Assembly (NCBI GenBank): GCA_040758375.1
Contig: JBFLWE010000005.1
Span: 1-64,000, forward strand
Direction of reading: 5' to 3'
Length of the DNA: 64,000 nucleotides
DNA from: CAMLIZ01 sp040758375
Lineage (GTDB): Bacteria; Pseudomonadota; Gammaproteobacteria; Burkholderiales; Burkholderiaceae_C
Made by a program: the position numbers and the translations under genes
The notes under the pieces: generated by a model
What the model saw: the letters and a program-made list of their open reading frames with translations, nothing else
The model's database searches: none
What the model was told of the DNA's origin: nothing
In this document: positions 53,074 through 61,683 of the stretch, one piece after another
Layout of the letters: each line of letters begins with the position of its first letter
How positions within the stretch are numbered: the first letter of the stretch is position 1

Positions 53074-55206
53074 ATGGCTCGTCATCTCGTCTTCTCGGCG
53101 CTCGCGCTTGTGGGCGCCCTCGCCTCGGCGCAACCCGTGCAGCAGGTCACCGTGACTGGCCGCATCATCAACTCGCCGCTGCAGGTGGGCGGCTTCGGCG
53201 ACATCCCGCTGGCCAAGTCGCCCTTTGCCGCCAGCCTGTTGAGCGAAAGCCAGTTGCTCGATGCCGGCGCACGCAACCTGTCGGACCTGACCAAACTCGA
53301 CGCCGCGATCAGCGACGCCTACAACGCCGAGGGCTACTGGCAATCGCTCACCGTGCGCGGCTTCGTGATCGACAACCGCTTCAACTACCGGCGCGATGGG
53401 CTGCCGGTCAACGCCGAAACGGTGCTGCCGCTCGACAACAAGAGCAGCCTGGAACTGCTCAAGGGCATCAGCGGCATCCAGGCCGGCACCAGCGCACCGG
53501 GCGGTCTGGTGAACCTCGTGGTCAAGCGGCCCACGAAGAACCAGCACAGCGCAGTGATCGAATGGCGCGAGCCCGGCAGCATCGGCACCGCACTCGACCT
53601 GAGCCAGCGTTTCGGCAAGGACGAGTCCTTGGGCCTGCGCATCAATGCCGCCTACGATGCGCTCAGGCCCCAGGTGCGCAACGCCGAGGGGCACGCCTAC
53701 CTGCTGGCCATTGCCGGCGACTGGCGACTGGCGCCCGACACGCTGCTCGAAGCGGAGGCAGAAACAAGCCGGCAATCGCAACCCAGCGTGCCGGGCTTCA
53801 GCCTGCTCGGCGACCGGCTGCCGAGTGCGGGCAAGATCGACCCGCGGATCAACCTGAACAACCAGCCGTGGTCGCTGCCGGTGGTGTTCGAAGGCGATAC
53901 CGCGTCATTGCGCCTGCAGCAGCGACTGGGCAACGACGGGCGCTTCGTCGCGCATGCGATGACGCAACGGCTGCGCACCGACGACCGGGTGGCGTTCCCC
54001 TACGGCAAGTACGACCCGCTCACCTGGGAGTGCAACCCCTGCGACCGGTATGCCGCCGACGGCACGTTCTCGTATTGGGATTTCCGCAGCGAAAACGAAC
54101 GCCGCAGCAGCGATGCCCTGCAGTTGGAACTGCAGGGCCAGCTGGCGACCGGCACCGTTTCGCACCGGCTCAGCACCGGGGTTCTTTTCACCCGCTTCGA
54201 AAGCCGCTTCCAGCGCCAGGCGTTCAACCTCACCGGCGACGGCCGCATCGACGGCAGCGCGGTCGTGGCGCCCATGCCCCAACTTACCGACGAGAACACC
54301 AACCGCAACGAACGCAGCACCGAGTTCTTCGTTCGCGACGCGATGCAGCTGTCGGCGCAATGGAGCCTGTGGACCGGCCTGCGCCATGCACGGCTGCAGC
54401 GCGAGAGCGTGCGCACCGACGGCTCGCGCCGCACCGACTACGGCCAATCGCTCACCACGCCGTGGTTCGCCCTCGCCTTCCAGGCCACGCCGCGCACGCT
54501 GTGGTACGCGAGCTGGGGCCAAGGCATGGAAAGTGACGTGGCGCCCAACCGTTCGCGCTACACCAACCGGGGAGAAGCGCTGCCGGCGCTCAAGAGCCGC
54601 CAGGCGGAACTCGGGCTCAAGTTCAATGGCGACGCATGGCAGGCGAGCGCGGCGCTGTTCGACATCGACCGCCCGCAAGCCGAGGACATCGGCGCGTGCG
54701 GCGCCGACGACAGCTGCACCCGGCTGATCGATGGCAGCAGCCGGCACCGCGGCCTCGAAGCGCTGGTCAGCACCCGGCTCGGCACCCGGTTCGGCACCTG
54801 GCAGCTGCACGCCAGCGGCATGTGGCTGGACGCCCAACGCCGCGGCGCGCGCGACGCTGCGATCAACGGCCGCCGCCCGGTGAACGTGGCCGAACGCACG
54901 CTGCGCTTGCAAGCAGCGCACGAGCTCGCCGCCTTGGCCGGCCTGTCGCTCGCCGGCAGCGTGGTGCACGAAGGCGACCGCATGGCCGTGCCCGACAACA
55001 GCGTGCGCATCCCGTCGTGGACGCGGCTGGACTTGCTCGCGCGCTACCAGCACCAGCTGGGCACGGCGCGCCTGACCTGGCGCCTGGGGATCGACAACGC
55101 CACCGACAAGCGCGCCTGGAAAGAAGCGCCCTACCAGTTCGGCCATGCGTACCTGTTCCCGATGGCGCCACGCACCTGGCGTGTGGCATTGCAAGCCGAG
55201 ATTTGA
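53074..55206 (+). CDS. TonB-dependent receptor, likely for thiamine or a thiamine precursor
   Basis: A 710-residue outer-membrane protein with a signal peptide (ending ALASA). The plug domain covers about residues 40-155 (SLTVRGFVIDNRFNYRRDG, GTSAPGGLVNLVVKRP) and is followed by a 22-strand barrel resembling siderophore receptors. The TPP riboswitch in its leader indicates repression when thiamine is plentiful. Thiamin-regulated TonB receptors have been proposed in other proteobacteria. No inner-membrane transporter is adjacent. Specificity (thiamine, HMP or another) cannot be settled from sequence. Confidence 0.9.
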   Translation: MARHLVFSALALVGALASAQPVQQVTVTGRIINSPLQVGGFGDIPLAKSPFAASLLSESQLLDAGARNLSDLTKLDAAISDAYNAEGYWQSLTVRGFVIDNRFNYRRDGLPVNAETVLPLDNKSSLELLKGISGIQAGTSAPGGLVNLVVKRPTKNQHSAVIEWREPGSIGTALDLSQRFGKDESLGLRINAAYDALRPQVRNAEGHAYLLAIAGDWRLAPDTLLEAEAETSRQSQPSVPGFSLLGDRLPSAGKIDPRINLNNQPWSLPVVFEGDTASLRLQQRLGNDGRFVAHAMTQRLRTDDRVAFPYGKYDPLTWECNPCDRYAADGTFSYWDFRSENERRSSDALQLELQGQLATGTVSHRLSTGVLFTRFESRFQRQAFNLTGDGRIDGSAVVAPMPQLTDENTNRNERSTEFFVRDAMQLSAQWSLWTGLRHARLQRESVRTDGSRRTDYGQSLTTPWFALAFQATPRTLWYASWGQGMESDVAPNRSRYTNRGEALPALKSRQAELGLKFNGDAWQASAALFDIDRPQAEDIGACGADDSCTRLIDGSSRHRGLEALVSTRLGTRFGTWQLHASGMWLDAQRRGARDAAINGRRPVNVAERTLRLQAAHELAALAGLSLAGSVVHEGDRMAVPDNSVRIPSWTRLDLLARYQHQLGTARLTWRLGIDNATDKRAWKEAPYQFGHAYLFPMAPRTWRVALQAEI

Positions 55207-55232
55207 TCGGCGAGTGCAGTTCTGTCTATAAT
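55203..55232 (+). promoter_or_regulatory. Promoter of tRNA-Asn
   Basis: TTGATC (55203-55208) and a consensus TATAAT (55227-55232) with an 18-base spacer lie 14 bases before the tRNA. The -35 overlaps the receptor stop codon. Confidence 0.75.
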
Positions 55233-55245
55233 GCGCGGCTTCACT

Positions 55246-55321
55246 TCCCCGATAGCTCAGTCGGTAGAGCGCCGGACTGTTAATCCGTAGGTCCCTGGTT
55301 CGAGCCCAGGTCGGGGAGCCA
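55246..55321 (+). tRNA. tRNA-Asn (GTT)
   Basis: A 76-base cloverleaf. The acceptor stem TCCCCGA pairs with TCGGGGA, the D-loop is AGCTCAGTCGGTAGAGC, and the anticodon loop CTGTTAA has GTT at 55279-55281. The T-arm GGTTCGAGCCC and encoded GCCA end are intact. It has its own promoter and terminator. Confidence 0.98.
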
Positions 55322-55330
55322 AAGAAAATC

Positions 55331-55365
55331 AAGGGGTTGGCTTCATTTGGAGCCAACCCCTTTTT
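55331..55365 (+). terminator. Rho-independent terminator of tRNA-Asn
   Basis: AAGGGGTTGGCT (55331-55342), 8-nt loop, AGCCAACCCCTT and a run of five Ts. The remnant hipB reading frame begins directly after it. Confidence 0.9.
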
Positions 55366-55367
55366 GA

Positions 55368-55631
55368 TTTGGACAGGACGACCTGGCCGCCACGGTGGGC
55401 GTCAGCAAGCAGTTCGCGAGCGACGCGGAACACGGCAAGCCCACCGCGCAGGTCGGCCTTCTGATGAAGCTGCTCGAGGAGCTGGGCGGCCGGCTCGAGG
55501 TCGAGGTGCCCGACGACCTGCTGGCGACGATCGAAGCGCTGCAGCAGCGCTTCACCGCGCAGGAAGGCAAGCACCAGAAACGTCAGCGCCGCGCTCCCGC
55601 CAGCGCCAGGCCGCAGACCAAGACCCCGTGA
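55368..55631 (+). pseudogene. hipB: 5'-truncated HipB-like antitoxin (XRE HTH)
   Basis: The frame reads DLAATVGVSKQFASDAEHGKP, then LMKLLEELGGRLEVEV, which is the second half of an XRE helix-turn-helix plus the beta segment of HipB-type antitoxins. It ends in a basic tail. The first 25-30 residues, with helix 1 and the start codon, are missing. An in-frame stop at 55365 and the tRNA terminator sit where they should be. A GTG at 55395 could still start a 78-residue product without a full HTH. Its stop overlaps the hipA GTG start, the normal hipBA arrangement. Confidence 0.75.
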
Positions 55632-56930
55632 GCCGCAGCCTCGTCGTCTACCTGAACGATCGCCGCATCGGCGAGCTGCACGAGAACAACGACCTCTGGG
55701 CGTTTGAGTACGAGCCCGCCTGGGCCACTGATCCTCTCGGCTTCGACCTGTCACCGGCGCTGCCGCGTCGGCAACTCCAGCACATCGACGGCGCCACGCT
55801 GCGCCCCGTGCAGTGGTACTTCGACAACCTGCTGCCCGAGGAGCGACTGCGCGAAGCCATTTCCCGCAAAGCGAAGATCGATGCCGATGATGCGTTCGCG
55901 CTGCTCGAGTACTTGGGCGCCGAATCTGCAGGCCCGCTGACGCTGCTGCCGCCCGGCATCCCGCTGCCGGAGCAAACCGGCTTGCGCCCCGCTGCCCGAC
56001 GAAGAGCTGGCGCGTCGCATTGCCCGATTGCCGCGAGCCACGCTCGCGGCAGACGCGCCCAAGCGCATGTCCATCGCGGGCGCTCAACACAAGCTGCTGG
56101 TGGTGTTGCGGGACGGCGAGCTCTTCGAGCCGATGGGCGCCACCGCATCCACTCACATCCTCAAGCCGGACCATCCGTCCGCCGACTACCCAGCTTCGGC
56201 GGTCAACGAGTTCGTGACCATGCGGATGGCACGTGCCTTCGGCCTCAATGTGCCGCCGGTGCACCTGCGCTACGTGCCAGACCCGGTGTACGTGATCCAG
56301 CGCTTCGACCGCATCGCCGCGCCAGACGGCGCCGTGACGCGGCGTCACATCGTCGACGCCTGCCAGTTGCTGAACGAGGCGCGCAGCTTCAAGTACAGCG
56401 GCCAGTCGTTGCAGACGTTGAAGGACACCGTCGGCCTCACGCGCAACCGGGTGGCCACACGCCAGGCCTTGTTCCGCTGGCTGCTGTTCAACGTCGCGGT
56501 CGGCAACGATGACTGCCGCCTGAAGAACCTGTCGTTCCTGGTGTCGCATGAGGGCATCGACCTCGCCCCGCACTACGACTTGCTGTCCGCCTCCGCGTAT
56601 CGCACCACGGCTTTCGCGGGAGGGCAGGAGGCGAACTGGCCCGACAACGCCCTGCCCTATCCCCTGCGGGAGGTGCGCTCGTTTGCGCAGGTGACGCGCG
56701 AGGTGATGGAGTGGGCGGCGGATGAACTGCGGGTGTCGCCCTTCGGGCACCGGCAGTTCGCTGCCCTCGCGCGCTTGCCTGCCTTGGTGCAGGAGCTTTC
56801 CTCGGAAGTGCAAGCAATTCGTGAACACCGTTCTGAGGCTGCCATCAACGCCGCCGGGGAGGCCCGGTTGCTACAGGGCATCGAGCCCATCATCCTGAAA
56901 GATATGTTGGTTGCGCTCGCAACGCCATGA
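55628..56930 (+). pseudogene. hipA: HipA-like toxin kinase gene with one-base frameshift
   Basis: The first 120 codons from the GTG encode a HipA N-terminal domain (VVYLNDRRIGELHENND, VQWYFDNLLPEE). The rest, in the next frame, encodes the kinase core: SIAGAQHKLLVV, HILKPDHP, VIQRFDR, catalytic NDDCRLKNLSFL and metal-binding HYDLLS. The frames join if one C is removed from the CCCC run at 55987-55990, giving GLRPLPDEELARR. HipA kinases phosphorylate aminoacyl-tRNA synthetases and arrest growth. The catalytic site is slightly unusual (C-R where many have A-H). Either a true inactivation or a sequencing error. Confidence 0.8.
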
Positions 56931-57042
56931 GGACGTGCTCGTGACCATCGAAGGCCTGCCTGCGATGTAGGTCAGCGCGCGCGACCGCTCAGGTTCCCGC
57001 CCGACTCGCGCCGAACGCCCCGCGAATTGGTCGAGCCGAAGA

Positions 57043-58260
57043 TCACCCCTTCACACACACCACCTGCTTCAACGTGTGCACCACGTCGACCAGGTCGCGC
57101 TGCGCTTCCATCACCGCGTCGATGTCCTTGTAGGCCGCAGGCGTTTCGTCGATCACATCCTTGTCCTTGCGGCATTCGACGCCTTCGGTGGCGGCGCGGT
57201 GGTCGGCCAGCGTGAAGCGGCGCTTGGCTTCGCCGCGGCTCATCACGCGGCCGGCACCGTGCGAGCAGCTCTCGAAGCTGTCCGGCTGCCCCAAGCCGCG
57301 CACGATGTAGCTGCGCGCGCCCATGCTGCCGGGGATGATGCCCAGCTGCCCGGCCTTCGCGCTCAGCGCGCCCTTGCGGGTGACGTACACGTCTTCGCCG
57401 AAGTGGCGTTCCTTCTGCACGTAGTTGTGATGGCAGTTCACCGCCTCGATGTGGCTCTGGAAGTTCTTGCGGATCACCGTCTTCGCGGCTTCGATCACGC
57501 GCTTCATCATCACCTCGCGGTTGATGGCGGCGAACTTCTGCGCCCAGCTCACGGCGCGCACGTAGTCGCCGAAGTGGCGGCTGCCTTCCTCGAAATAGGC
57601 CAGGTCGCGGTCGGGTAGGTTGGCCTGGTGGCGCATGGCGTCCTGCTTGGCCAGCTCGATGAACATCGTGCCGATGAAGTTGCCCACGCCGCGCGAGCCC
57701 GAGTGCAGCATGAACCACACGAAGCCCGCTTCGTCCAGGCACACCTCGATGAAGTGGTTGCCCGTGCCCAGCGTGCCCAGGTGCTGGATGTTGTTGGTCT
57801 TCGCCAGCTTGGGGTAGTCGCGGCAGAGCTCGGTGAACTCCGGCTCCAGCTGCGACCACGCGGTGTTCACCGAGCCCGGCGGCTTCTGCCACGCGCCCGG
57901 GTCACGCGAACCCGGGGTGCGGCCGTGGGGCACCGCGCGCTCGATCGCCGAGCGCAGCGGGCCCAGGTTGTCGGGCAGGTCTTCGGCGGTGAGCGTGGTC
58001 TTGCAGGCGATCATGCCGCAGCCGATGTCCACGCCCACCGCGGCCGGGATGATGGCCTTGACGGTGGGGATCACCGAGCCCACGGTGGCGCCGATGCCGA
58101 AGTGCACGTCGGGCATGGCCGCGATGTGCTTGAAGACGATGGGCAGGCGCGCCGCGTTCTGCAGCTGGCGCTTGGCCTCGTCTTCGACGGGCACGCCGCG
58201 CGTCCACAGTTTCAGCGGCACGCCACCGGGCACGTCTTCGTGGATGTGGTTGGTTTCCAT
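57043..58260 (-). CDS. rtcB: RtcB RNA-splicing/repair ligase
   Basis: A 405-residue GTP- and Mn-dependent ligase joining 2',3'-cyclic or 3'-phosphate RNA ends to 5'-OH ends; it repairs cleaved tRNAs and rRNA. Metal-site and guanylylation motifs are intact: GVDIGCGMIA, GTLGTGNHFIEV, HSGSRGVG, NCHHNYV, GSMGARSYIVRG and SHGAGRVMSR. The start METNHIHEDVP aligns with the family; the frame upstream is repeat sequence. It is shorter than E. coli RtcB and belongs to the roughly 400-residue group. A slipin remnant upstream indicates a former RNA-repair operon. Confidence 0.93.
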   Translation of the reverse strand: METNHIHEDVPGGVPLKLWTRGVPVEDEAKRQLQNAARLPIVFKHIAAMPDVHFGIGATVGSVIPTVKAIIPAAVGVDIGCGMIACKTTLTAEDLPDNLGPLRSAIERAVPHGRTPGSRDPGAWQKPPGSVNTAWSQLEPEFTELCRDYPKLAKTNNIQHLGTLGTGNHFIEVCLDEAGFVWFMLHSGSRGVGNFIGTMFIELAKQDAMRHQANLPDRDLAYFEEGSRHFGDYVRAVSWAQKFAAINREVMMKRVIEAAKTVIRKNFQSHIEAVNCHHNYVQKERHFGEDVYVTRKGALSAKAGQLGIIPGSMGARSYIVRGLGQPDSFESCSHGAGRVMSRGEAKRRFTLADHRAATEGVECRKDKDVIDETPAAYKDIDAVMEAQRDLVDVVHTLKQVVCVKG

Positions 58261-58284
58261 GTTGATTCCTTGATTGTCAAGCGA

Positions 58285-58360
58285 ACGCCGCGGATCCGGC
58301 TTGGCCGGGCCGCTGGCGTTGCCCCCTTGAAGGGGAAGCGGCACCGCCGCTTCGGCGGTG
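58285..58360 (+). repeat. Dispersed GC-rich intergenic repeat, copy 2
   Basis: Shares ACGCCGCGGATCCG (58285-58298), CGCTGGCGT, GCCCCC and TGAAGGGGAAG with 13400-13457 in the same order. It ends in a perfect stem CACCGCCG-CTT-CGGCGGTG (58342-58360). It separates the slipin remnant from rtcB and has replaced the natural 3' end of the slipin gene. Confidence 0.6.
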
Positions 58361-58362
58361 GT

Positions 58363-58803
58363 CCGTTCCGCAGCTTCACCAGCCCGTTGAGCACCTGGTC
58401 CAGACCTCCGAACACGGAGATCTTGTCGATGCGCTCGGCCACGCGTTCCAGCGTCTCCAGCTCCTTCAGGCGCAGGGCGACGGGGTTGTCTTCCATCACC
58501 TTGGCCGTGTTGAGCAGCGAGCGGGTCGCAGCGGTCTCTTCACGGCGGCGGATCACGTTGGCTTCGGCCGACTTGGCCGAGGTCACCACCTGGGCGAGGA
58601 TGGTCTTCATCTCGCCCGGCAGCACGATGTCCTTCACACCCACGCCGTCCAGCTCCAGGCCATAGGCCGCGAGCTTGCTGCGCACCTGGGCGGTCACAAC
58701 CTCGGTACAGGTGGTCCGCCGGCTTGGCCAGCTGGGTGAACGCGGTCAGCACGTCGGTGAAGCGCCAGGTGGCCGAGAGATTCAGTCGCAGCGCGACCTT
58801 GCG
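58363..58803 (-). pseudogene. Slipin (SPFH/stomatin-like) remnant with internal deletion and frameshift
   Basis: The minus strand encodes DRKVALRLNLSATWRF, DVLTAFTQLAKPADHLYR and then, in another frame, VVTAQVRSKLAAYGLEL, GVKDIVLPGEMKTIL, EANVIRRREETAATRSLL and ISVFGGLDQVLNGLVKLR. These are consecutive parts of slipin proteins but about 25-30 residues between HLYR and VVTAQ are missing and the frame changes near 58703. The N-terminal membrane hairpin is also gone. Slipins commonly accompany rtcB in RNA-repair operons. No intact product can be made. Confidence 0.78.
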
Positions 58804-58814
58804 GTCAATCGGTC

Positions 58815-58963
58815 GGTTGGCTCGACGAGGAGCACGAGCCGCAGGGCATGAGCGTGTCGGAGCAGCAGTTCCTGGCGTTGGCGCTCAAGGCCTGGCGGAG
58901 CACCAACGCTGAGGGGCGGAAGCGCTTGAAGCTGGTGCCCAAGGACGTCGCTGCCGCGACATG
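58815..58963 (+). pseudogene. 3'-terminal fragment of an unrecognised gene
   Basis: An open frame reading GWLDEEHEPQGMSVSEQQF, LALALKAWRSTNAEG and RKRLKLVPKDVAAAT ends in TGA at 58963. Its composition looks coding. It has no credible start, since it begins where the slipin remnant ends, so it is probably the tail of a gene cut by the same rearrangement. I cannot assign a family. Confidence 0.35.
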
Positions 58964-59024
58964 AGCCGGTCCACAGCGCAAGTCACTGTGCGACATCGCG
59001 CCAATGCAGCCCACGGAAGAGCCC

Positions 59025-60650
59025 TTACAGCGGCCTCAACTGCGCATCGCGCAAGCCGACCAACAGCGCGCGGCCCCGCGCGTCGACGCGGAACTCGCCA
59101 TACTTCGCCGCTTCGTAGCGGGCGCCCGTGCCTTCTTCGAAGAACCAGGCATCGGTCACCACCGTCCAGCGCCCTGCCTTGGGCGTGAGCTCGATGCGCA
59201 ACTCGTCAGGCTGCAAAGGCACGCTGGCCTCGTCCAGCCGCACCGGCGAGGCCACGCCGCGTGCATCACGCCGCACCACCATGCGCGGCCGCTTGGAGCT
59301 GACAAGATCCTCCATGCGCTGCTGCACCCCGGCCGGCACGCGGAAGTTCAGGCGCATGTAGTCGCCTTGCATCAGCGAGCGCGGATCCACCGGCGCCAGC
59401 TCCAGGAACACCGGTTCACCGCGCGCGATCAAGGTCTCCTTTTGCCAGATGCCGACATTGCACACCCCCAGCACGGCCACCGCGCACAGCGCATAGCCCG
59501 CGCGTCCCCAACGGCTTGCAGGCGGCGCACCGGTGGACACCATGCGCTGCGGCACGACACCGCGGCTGCGGCCCGTCCACCAGGCCAGCGTGGCAAGCAC
59601 GGTCCCCACGCCCACCAGCACCAGCGCCTTGGTCGACAGGGTCCATTGCAGCCGGTAGTAGAAGCTGCCCACGATCCACGCCGCGGCCAGGGCGGCCGCT
59701 GCAGCCAGGCGCCACCGCTGCGTCCCTGCGCACCAGGCGGCGGCGAGCAGCACCATGCCCAGCGCTGGCAAGAACCAACCCAGCACCGCGAGCGCAACGG
59801 CTGCCATGGCCCACGCCGGCCGGCGAAGGCTGGGCCAATGCCACGCCAGCAATGCGGCAGCGCCGAGCGACAGCAGCGTCGATGCCGCCTGCATCGCCAC
59901 GCGAACTCCGCCGCGCCGATGGGAGGCCATCTCCAGCAGCAGCGAACCCGCATCGCCCGCACTCGCGCCGACCAGAAGACTCATGCCCGACCACACGGCA
60001 AGACCGGCCAGGGTAGCCAGCGTCCAGCCCGCCAGCAGTGGCTCCATCGCCGCGGCGCTGCCGGCTTGCGCGCGTTGCAGCAAGCGCCGCTGCAACCCCC
60101 ACATCGCCGCGCACAAGACGGCGCCCAGGTGCCAGGCCAGCCACATCAGCTGCTGGCCCTGCGCGTGGTTGAAGACGCGCTCCAGGGGCGTCACCGCCCA
60201 GGCCACCAGCACCCCGCCCGCTGCACCCAGCAGCACACGCAGCCACGCATGCGGCAAACCCCAGCCCAGGCCCAGGCTGAGGGCAGCCAGCACCGCCGCG
60301 CCCGCCTGTACCTGCAGGTCGCGGAACAACGCAAACGACAGCGAGCCCAACCCAACCAACAGCCCGGGCACCGCCAGTTGCTCCACGAACAAGGGCACGC
60401 CCCGCGCCCGCAGCACCACCGCCGAGCCCGCCAGGACCAGCAGCCCCACGACATAGGGCCCCGCACCGCTGCGCACGATGTCGCCCAGCAGCAAGGCCAC
60501 CACCCCCAGCAGCGGCACCGCCGCCAACCAGGCCCCCAATGCTGTGAGCAACACCACGGGCCAGGGCCTGGCTTCTCCTGCCGGCCACGCCGCGCCCGCA
60601 GGCAGCGCACCCGCGTGCACCGCCGACTCGATCACCTGCGCCGCTCTCAT
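59025..60650 (-). CDS. DUF4401 membrane domain fused to a GDYXXLXY domain
   Basis: A 541-residue protein. Roughly twelve hydrophobic helices in residues 25-370 resemble DUF4401. After a further helix near 385 (AGYALCAVAVLGVCNVGIW) comes a periplasmic domain of about 150 residues with the diagnostic QGDYMRLNF, the signature of GDYXXLXY proteins. In many genomes these are two genes next to a DUF2157 gene. Function is unknown. The start overlaps the DUF2157 stop by four bases (ATGA). It is the second gene of the pair. Confidence 0.8.
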   Translation of the reverse strand: MRAAQVIESAVHAGALPAGAAWPAGEARPWPVVLLTALGAWLAAVPLLGVVALLLGDIVRSGAGPYVVGLLVLAGSAVVLRARGVPLFVEQLAVPGLLVGLGSLSFALFRDLQVQAGAAVLAALSLGLGWGLPHAWLRVLLGAAGGVLVAWAVTPLERVFNHAQGQQLMWLAWHLGAVLCAAMWGLQRRLLQRAQAGSAAAMEPLLAGWTLATLAGLAVWSGMSLLVGASAGDAGSLLLEMASHRRGGVRVAMQAASTLLSLGAAALLAWHWPSLRRPAWAMAAVALAVLGWFLPALGMVLLAAAWCAGTQRWRLAAAAALAAAWIVGSFYYRLQWTLSTKALVLVGVGTVLATLAWWTGRSRGVVPQRMVSTGAPPASRWGRAGYALCAVAVLGVCNVGIWQKETLIARGEPVFLELAPVDPRSLMQGDYMRLNFRVPAGVQQRMEDLVSSKRPRMVVRRDARGVASPVRLDEASVPLQPDELRIELTPKAGRWTVVTDAWFFEEGTGARYEAAKYGEFRVDARGRALLVGLRDAQLRPL

Positions 60651-61630
60651 GCGAGGCTCCCTTCGGACCGAGACTGCTGCTTCGCCAGGCGCAGTACCAG
60701 GTGAACGGTCGCCGCGAGCAAGCCGGACGCCACCAGGCCGGTCAGCAGCAGTTCACCGATCGGTTCGCCGCGGTCATGGTCATCGAACAGCCAGCGCACC
60801 AAACCACCGACCAACAGGACGTTCAGCCCGAGCGCCGCGGCGCTGAGGCCGAAGATTTCGAAGCCGCGCGGCAGCGACAAAGCCAACGCCGCGGCGGCCA
60901 GCAGCGCCAGGCCGAGCCAGTATTGCGCCGCCACCTCGCGATGGAACAAGCCGCCCAGTGCCGTGGCGCAGACCATCACGACCATCAGCGTCACGGCCGT
61001 CCTGCGTGCCCACACGCCCGCGCCGCTGTGGCGCTGCAACGCAGGTCCCAGCGCGAGCACGATGCCCAAGGCCAGGCTCCAGCCCATCAGGTGCACCTGC
61101 AGGTCCTGCGGTTCCACGCGCCAGCGATGCGCCGTGTGCGCGTACACCCACAAGGCCACCGCCGTCACCGCCACCAGGGCCCAGGGTGCCCACAGCACGT
61201 CGCTGCGCACCGCCAGGCACAAGGGCAGTGCCAGCAGCGCCCACAGCGCAAAGAGCTGCCAAGGGTCGGCGCCCGTCTGGTAGGTCTGGCCGAAGTACGC
61301 GAACAGGCCCCCGATGGCCAGCAAACCCATCAGGCCCAGCGGTACGCGCGCGGCCGGTCGCAGCAGCGCGGCCATGCACGCCAAGACGACCACGCCCTCG
61401 AGCAAGGCAAAACGCCCGAAGCGGCCCAGCGCCTGCCAGTTGGCCGCGATCCAGAACACCAGCCCCACCCCGATCAAGGCCGCGGCGAGCACGGCCACCG
61501 AGCGCACCCAGGCGCGTTCCACGCCAGGCGGTTGCTGGCGCAGGCCGGCGCAGCGCTCCAAGGTGTCGATGCGCTGCGCATCCAGCCGATGCTGCTGCGC
61601 CAGTTGGTACAGCCCCAGACGAAGGTTCAT
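60647..61630 (-). CDS. DUF2157 membrane protein
   Basis: A 327-residue protein with a soluble helical N-terminus (about residues 1-40) and eight to ten helices, including GVGLVFWIAANWQALGRFGRF, the conserved WI/AANW signature of DUF2157, and AIGGLFAYFGQTYQTGADPW. Function unknown. A GAGGAGA ribosome binding site precedes the ATG, with a perfect 13-bp inverted repeat two bases further upstream. It is translationally coupled to the DUF4401-GDYXXLXY gene. Confidence 0.83.
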   Translation of the reverse strand: MNLRLGLYQLAQQHRLDAQRIDTLERCAGLRQQPPGVERAWVRSVAVLAAALIGVGLVFWIAANWQALGRFGRFALLEGVVVLACMAALLRPAARVPLGLMGLLAIGGLFAYFGQTYQTGADPWQLFALWALLALPLCLAVRSDVLWAPWALVAVTAVALWVYAHTAHRWRVEPQDLQVHLMGWSLALGIVLALGPALQRHSGAGVWARRTAVTLMVVMVCATALGGLFHREVAAQYWLGLALLAAAALALSLPRGFEIFGLSAAALGLNVLLVGGLVRWLFDDHDRGEPIGELLLTGLVASGLLAATVHLVLRLAKQQSRSEGSLA

Positions 61631-61645
61631 CGTTTCTTCTCCTCA

Positions 61646-61683
61646 GCGGTGCGGGCGCATCGTAGCCCCGGCGCCCGCACCGC
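61646..61683. repeat. Perfect 13-bp inverted repeat before the DUF2157 gene
   Basis: GCGGTGCGGGCGC (61646-61658), 12-nt spacer, GCGCCCGCACCGC (61671-61683). In the DUF2157 leader it would form a very stable hairpin ending two bases from the Shine-Dalgarno. It could be an operator or an RNA element; no T-run follows, so it is not a standard terminator. Confidence 0.6.

Noticed and set aside
55246..58970. Attachment-site duplication of the tRNA-Asn 3' end marking an integrated island
   Set aside because: I looked for a second copy of GGTTCGAGCCCAGGTCGGGG downstream to 59 kb and saw none, and there is no integrase gene in the window.
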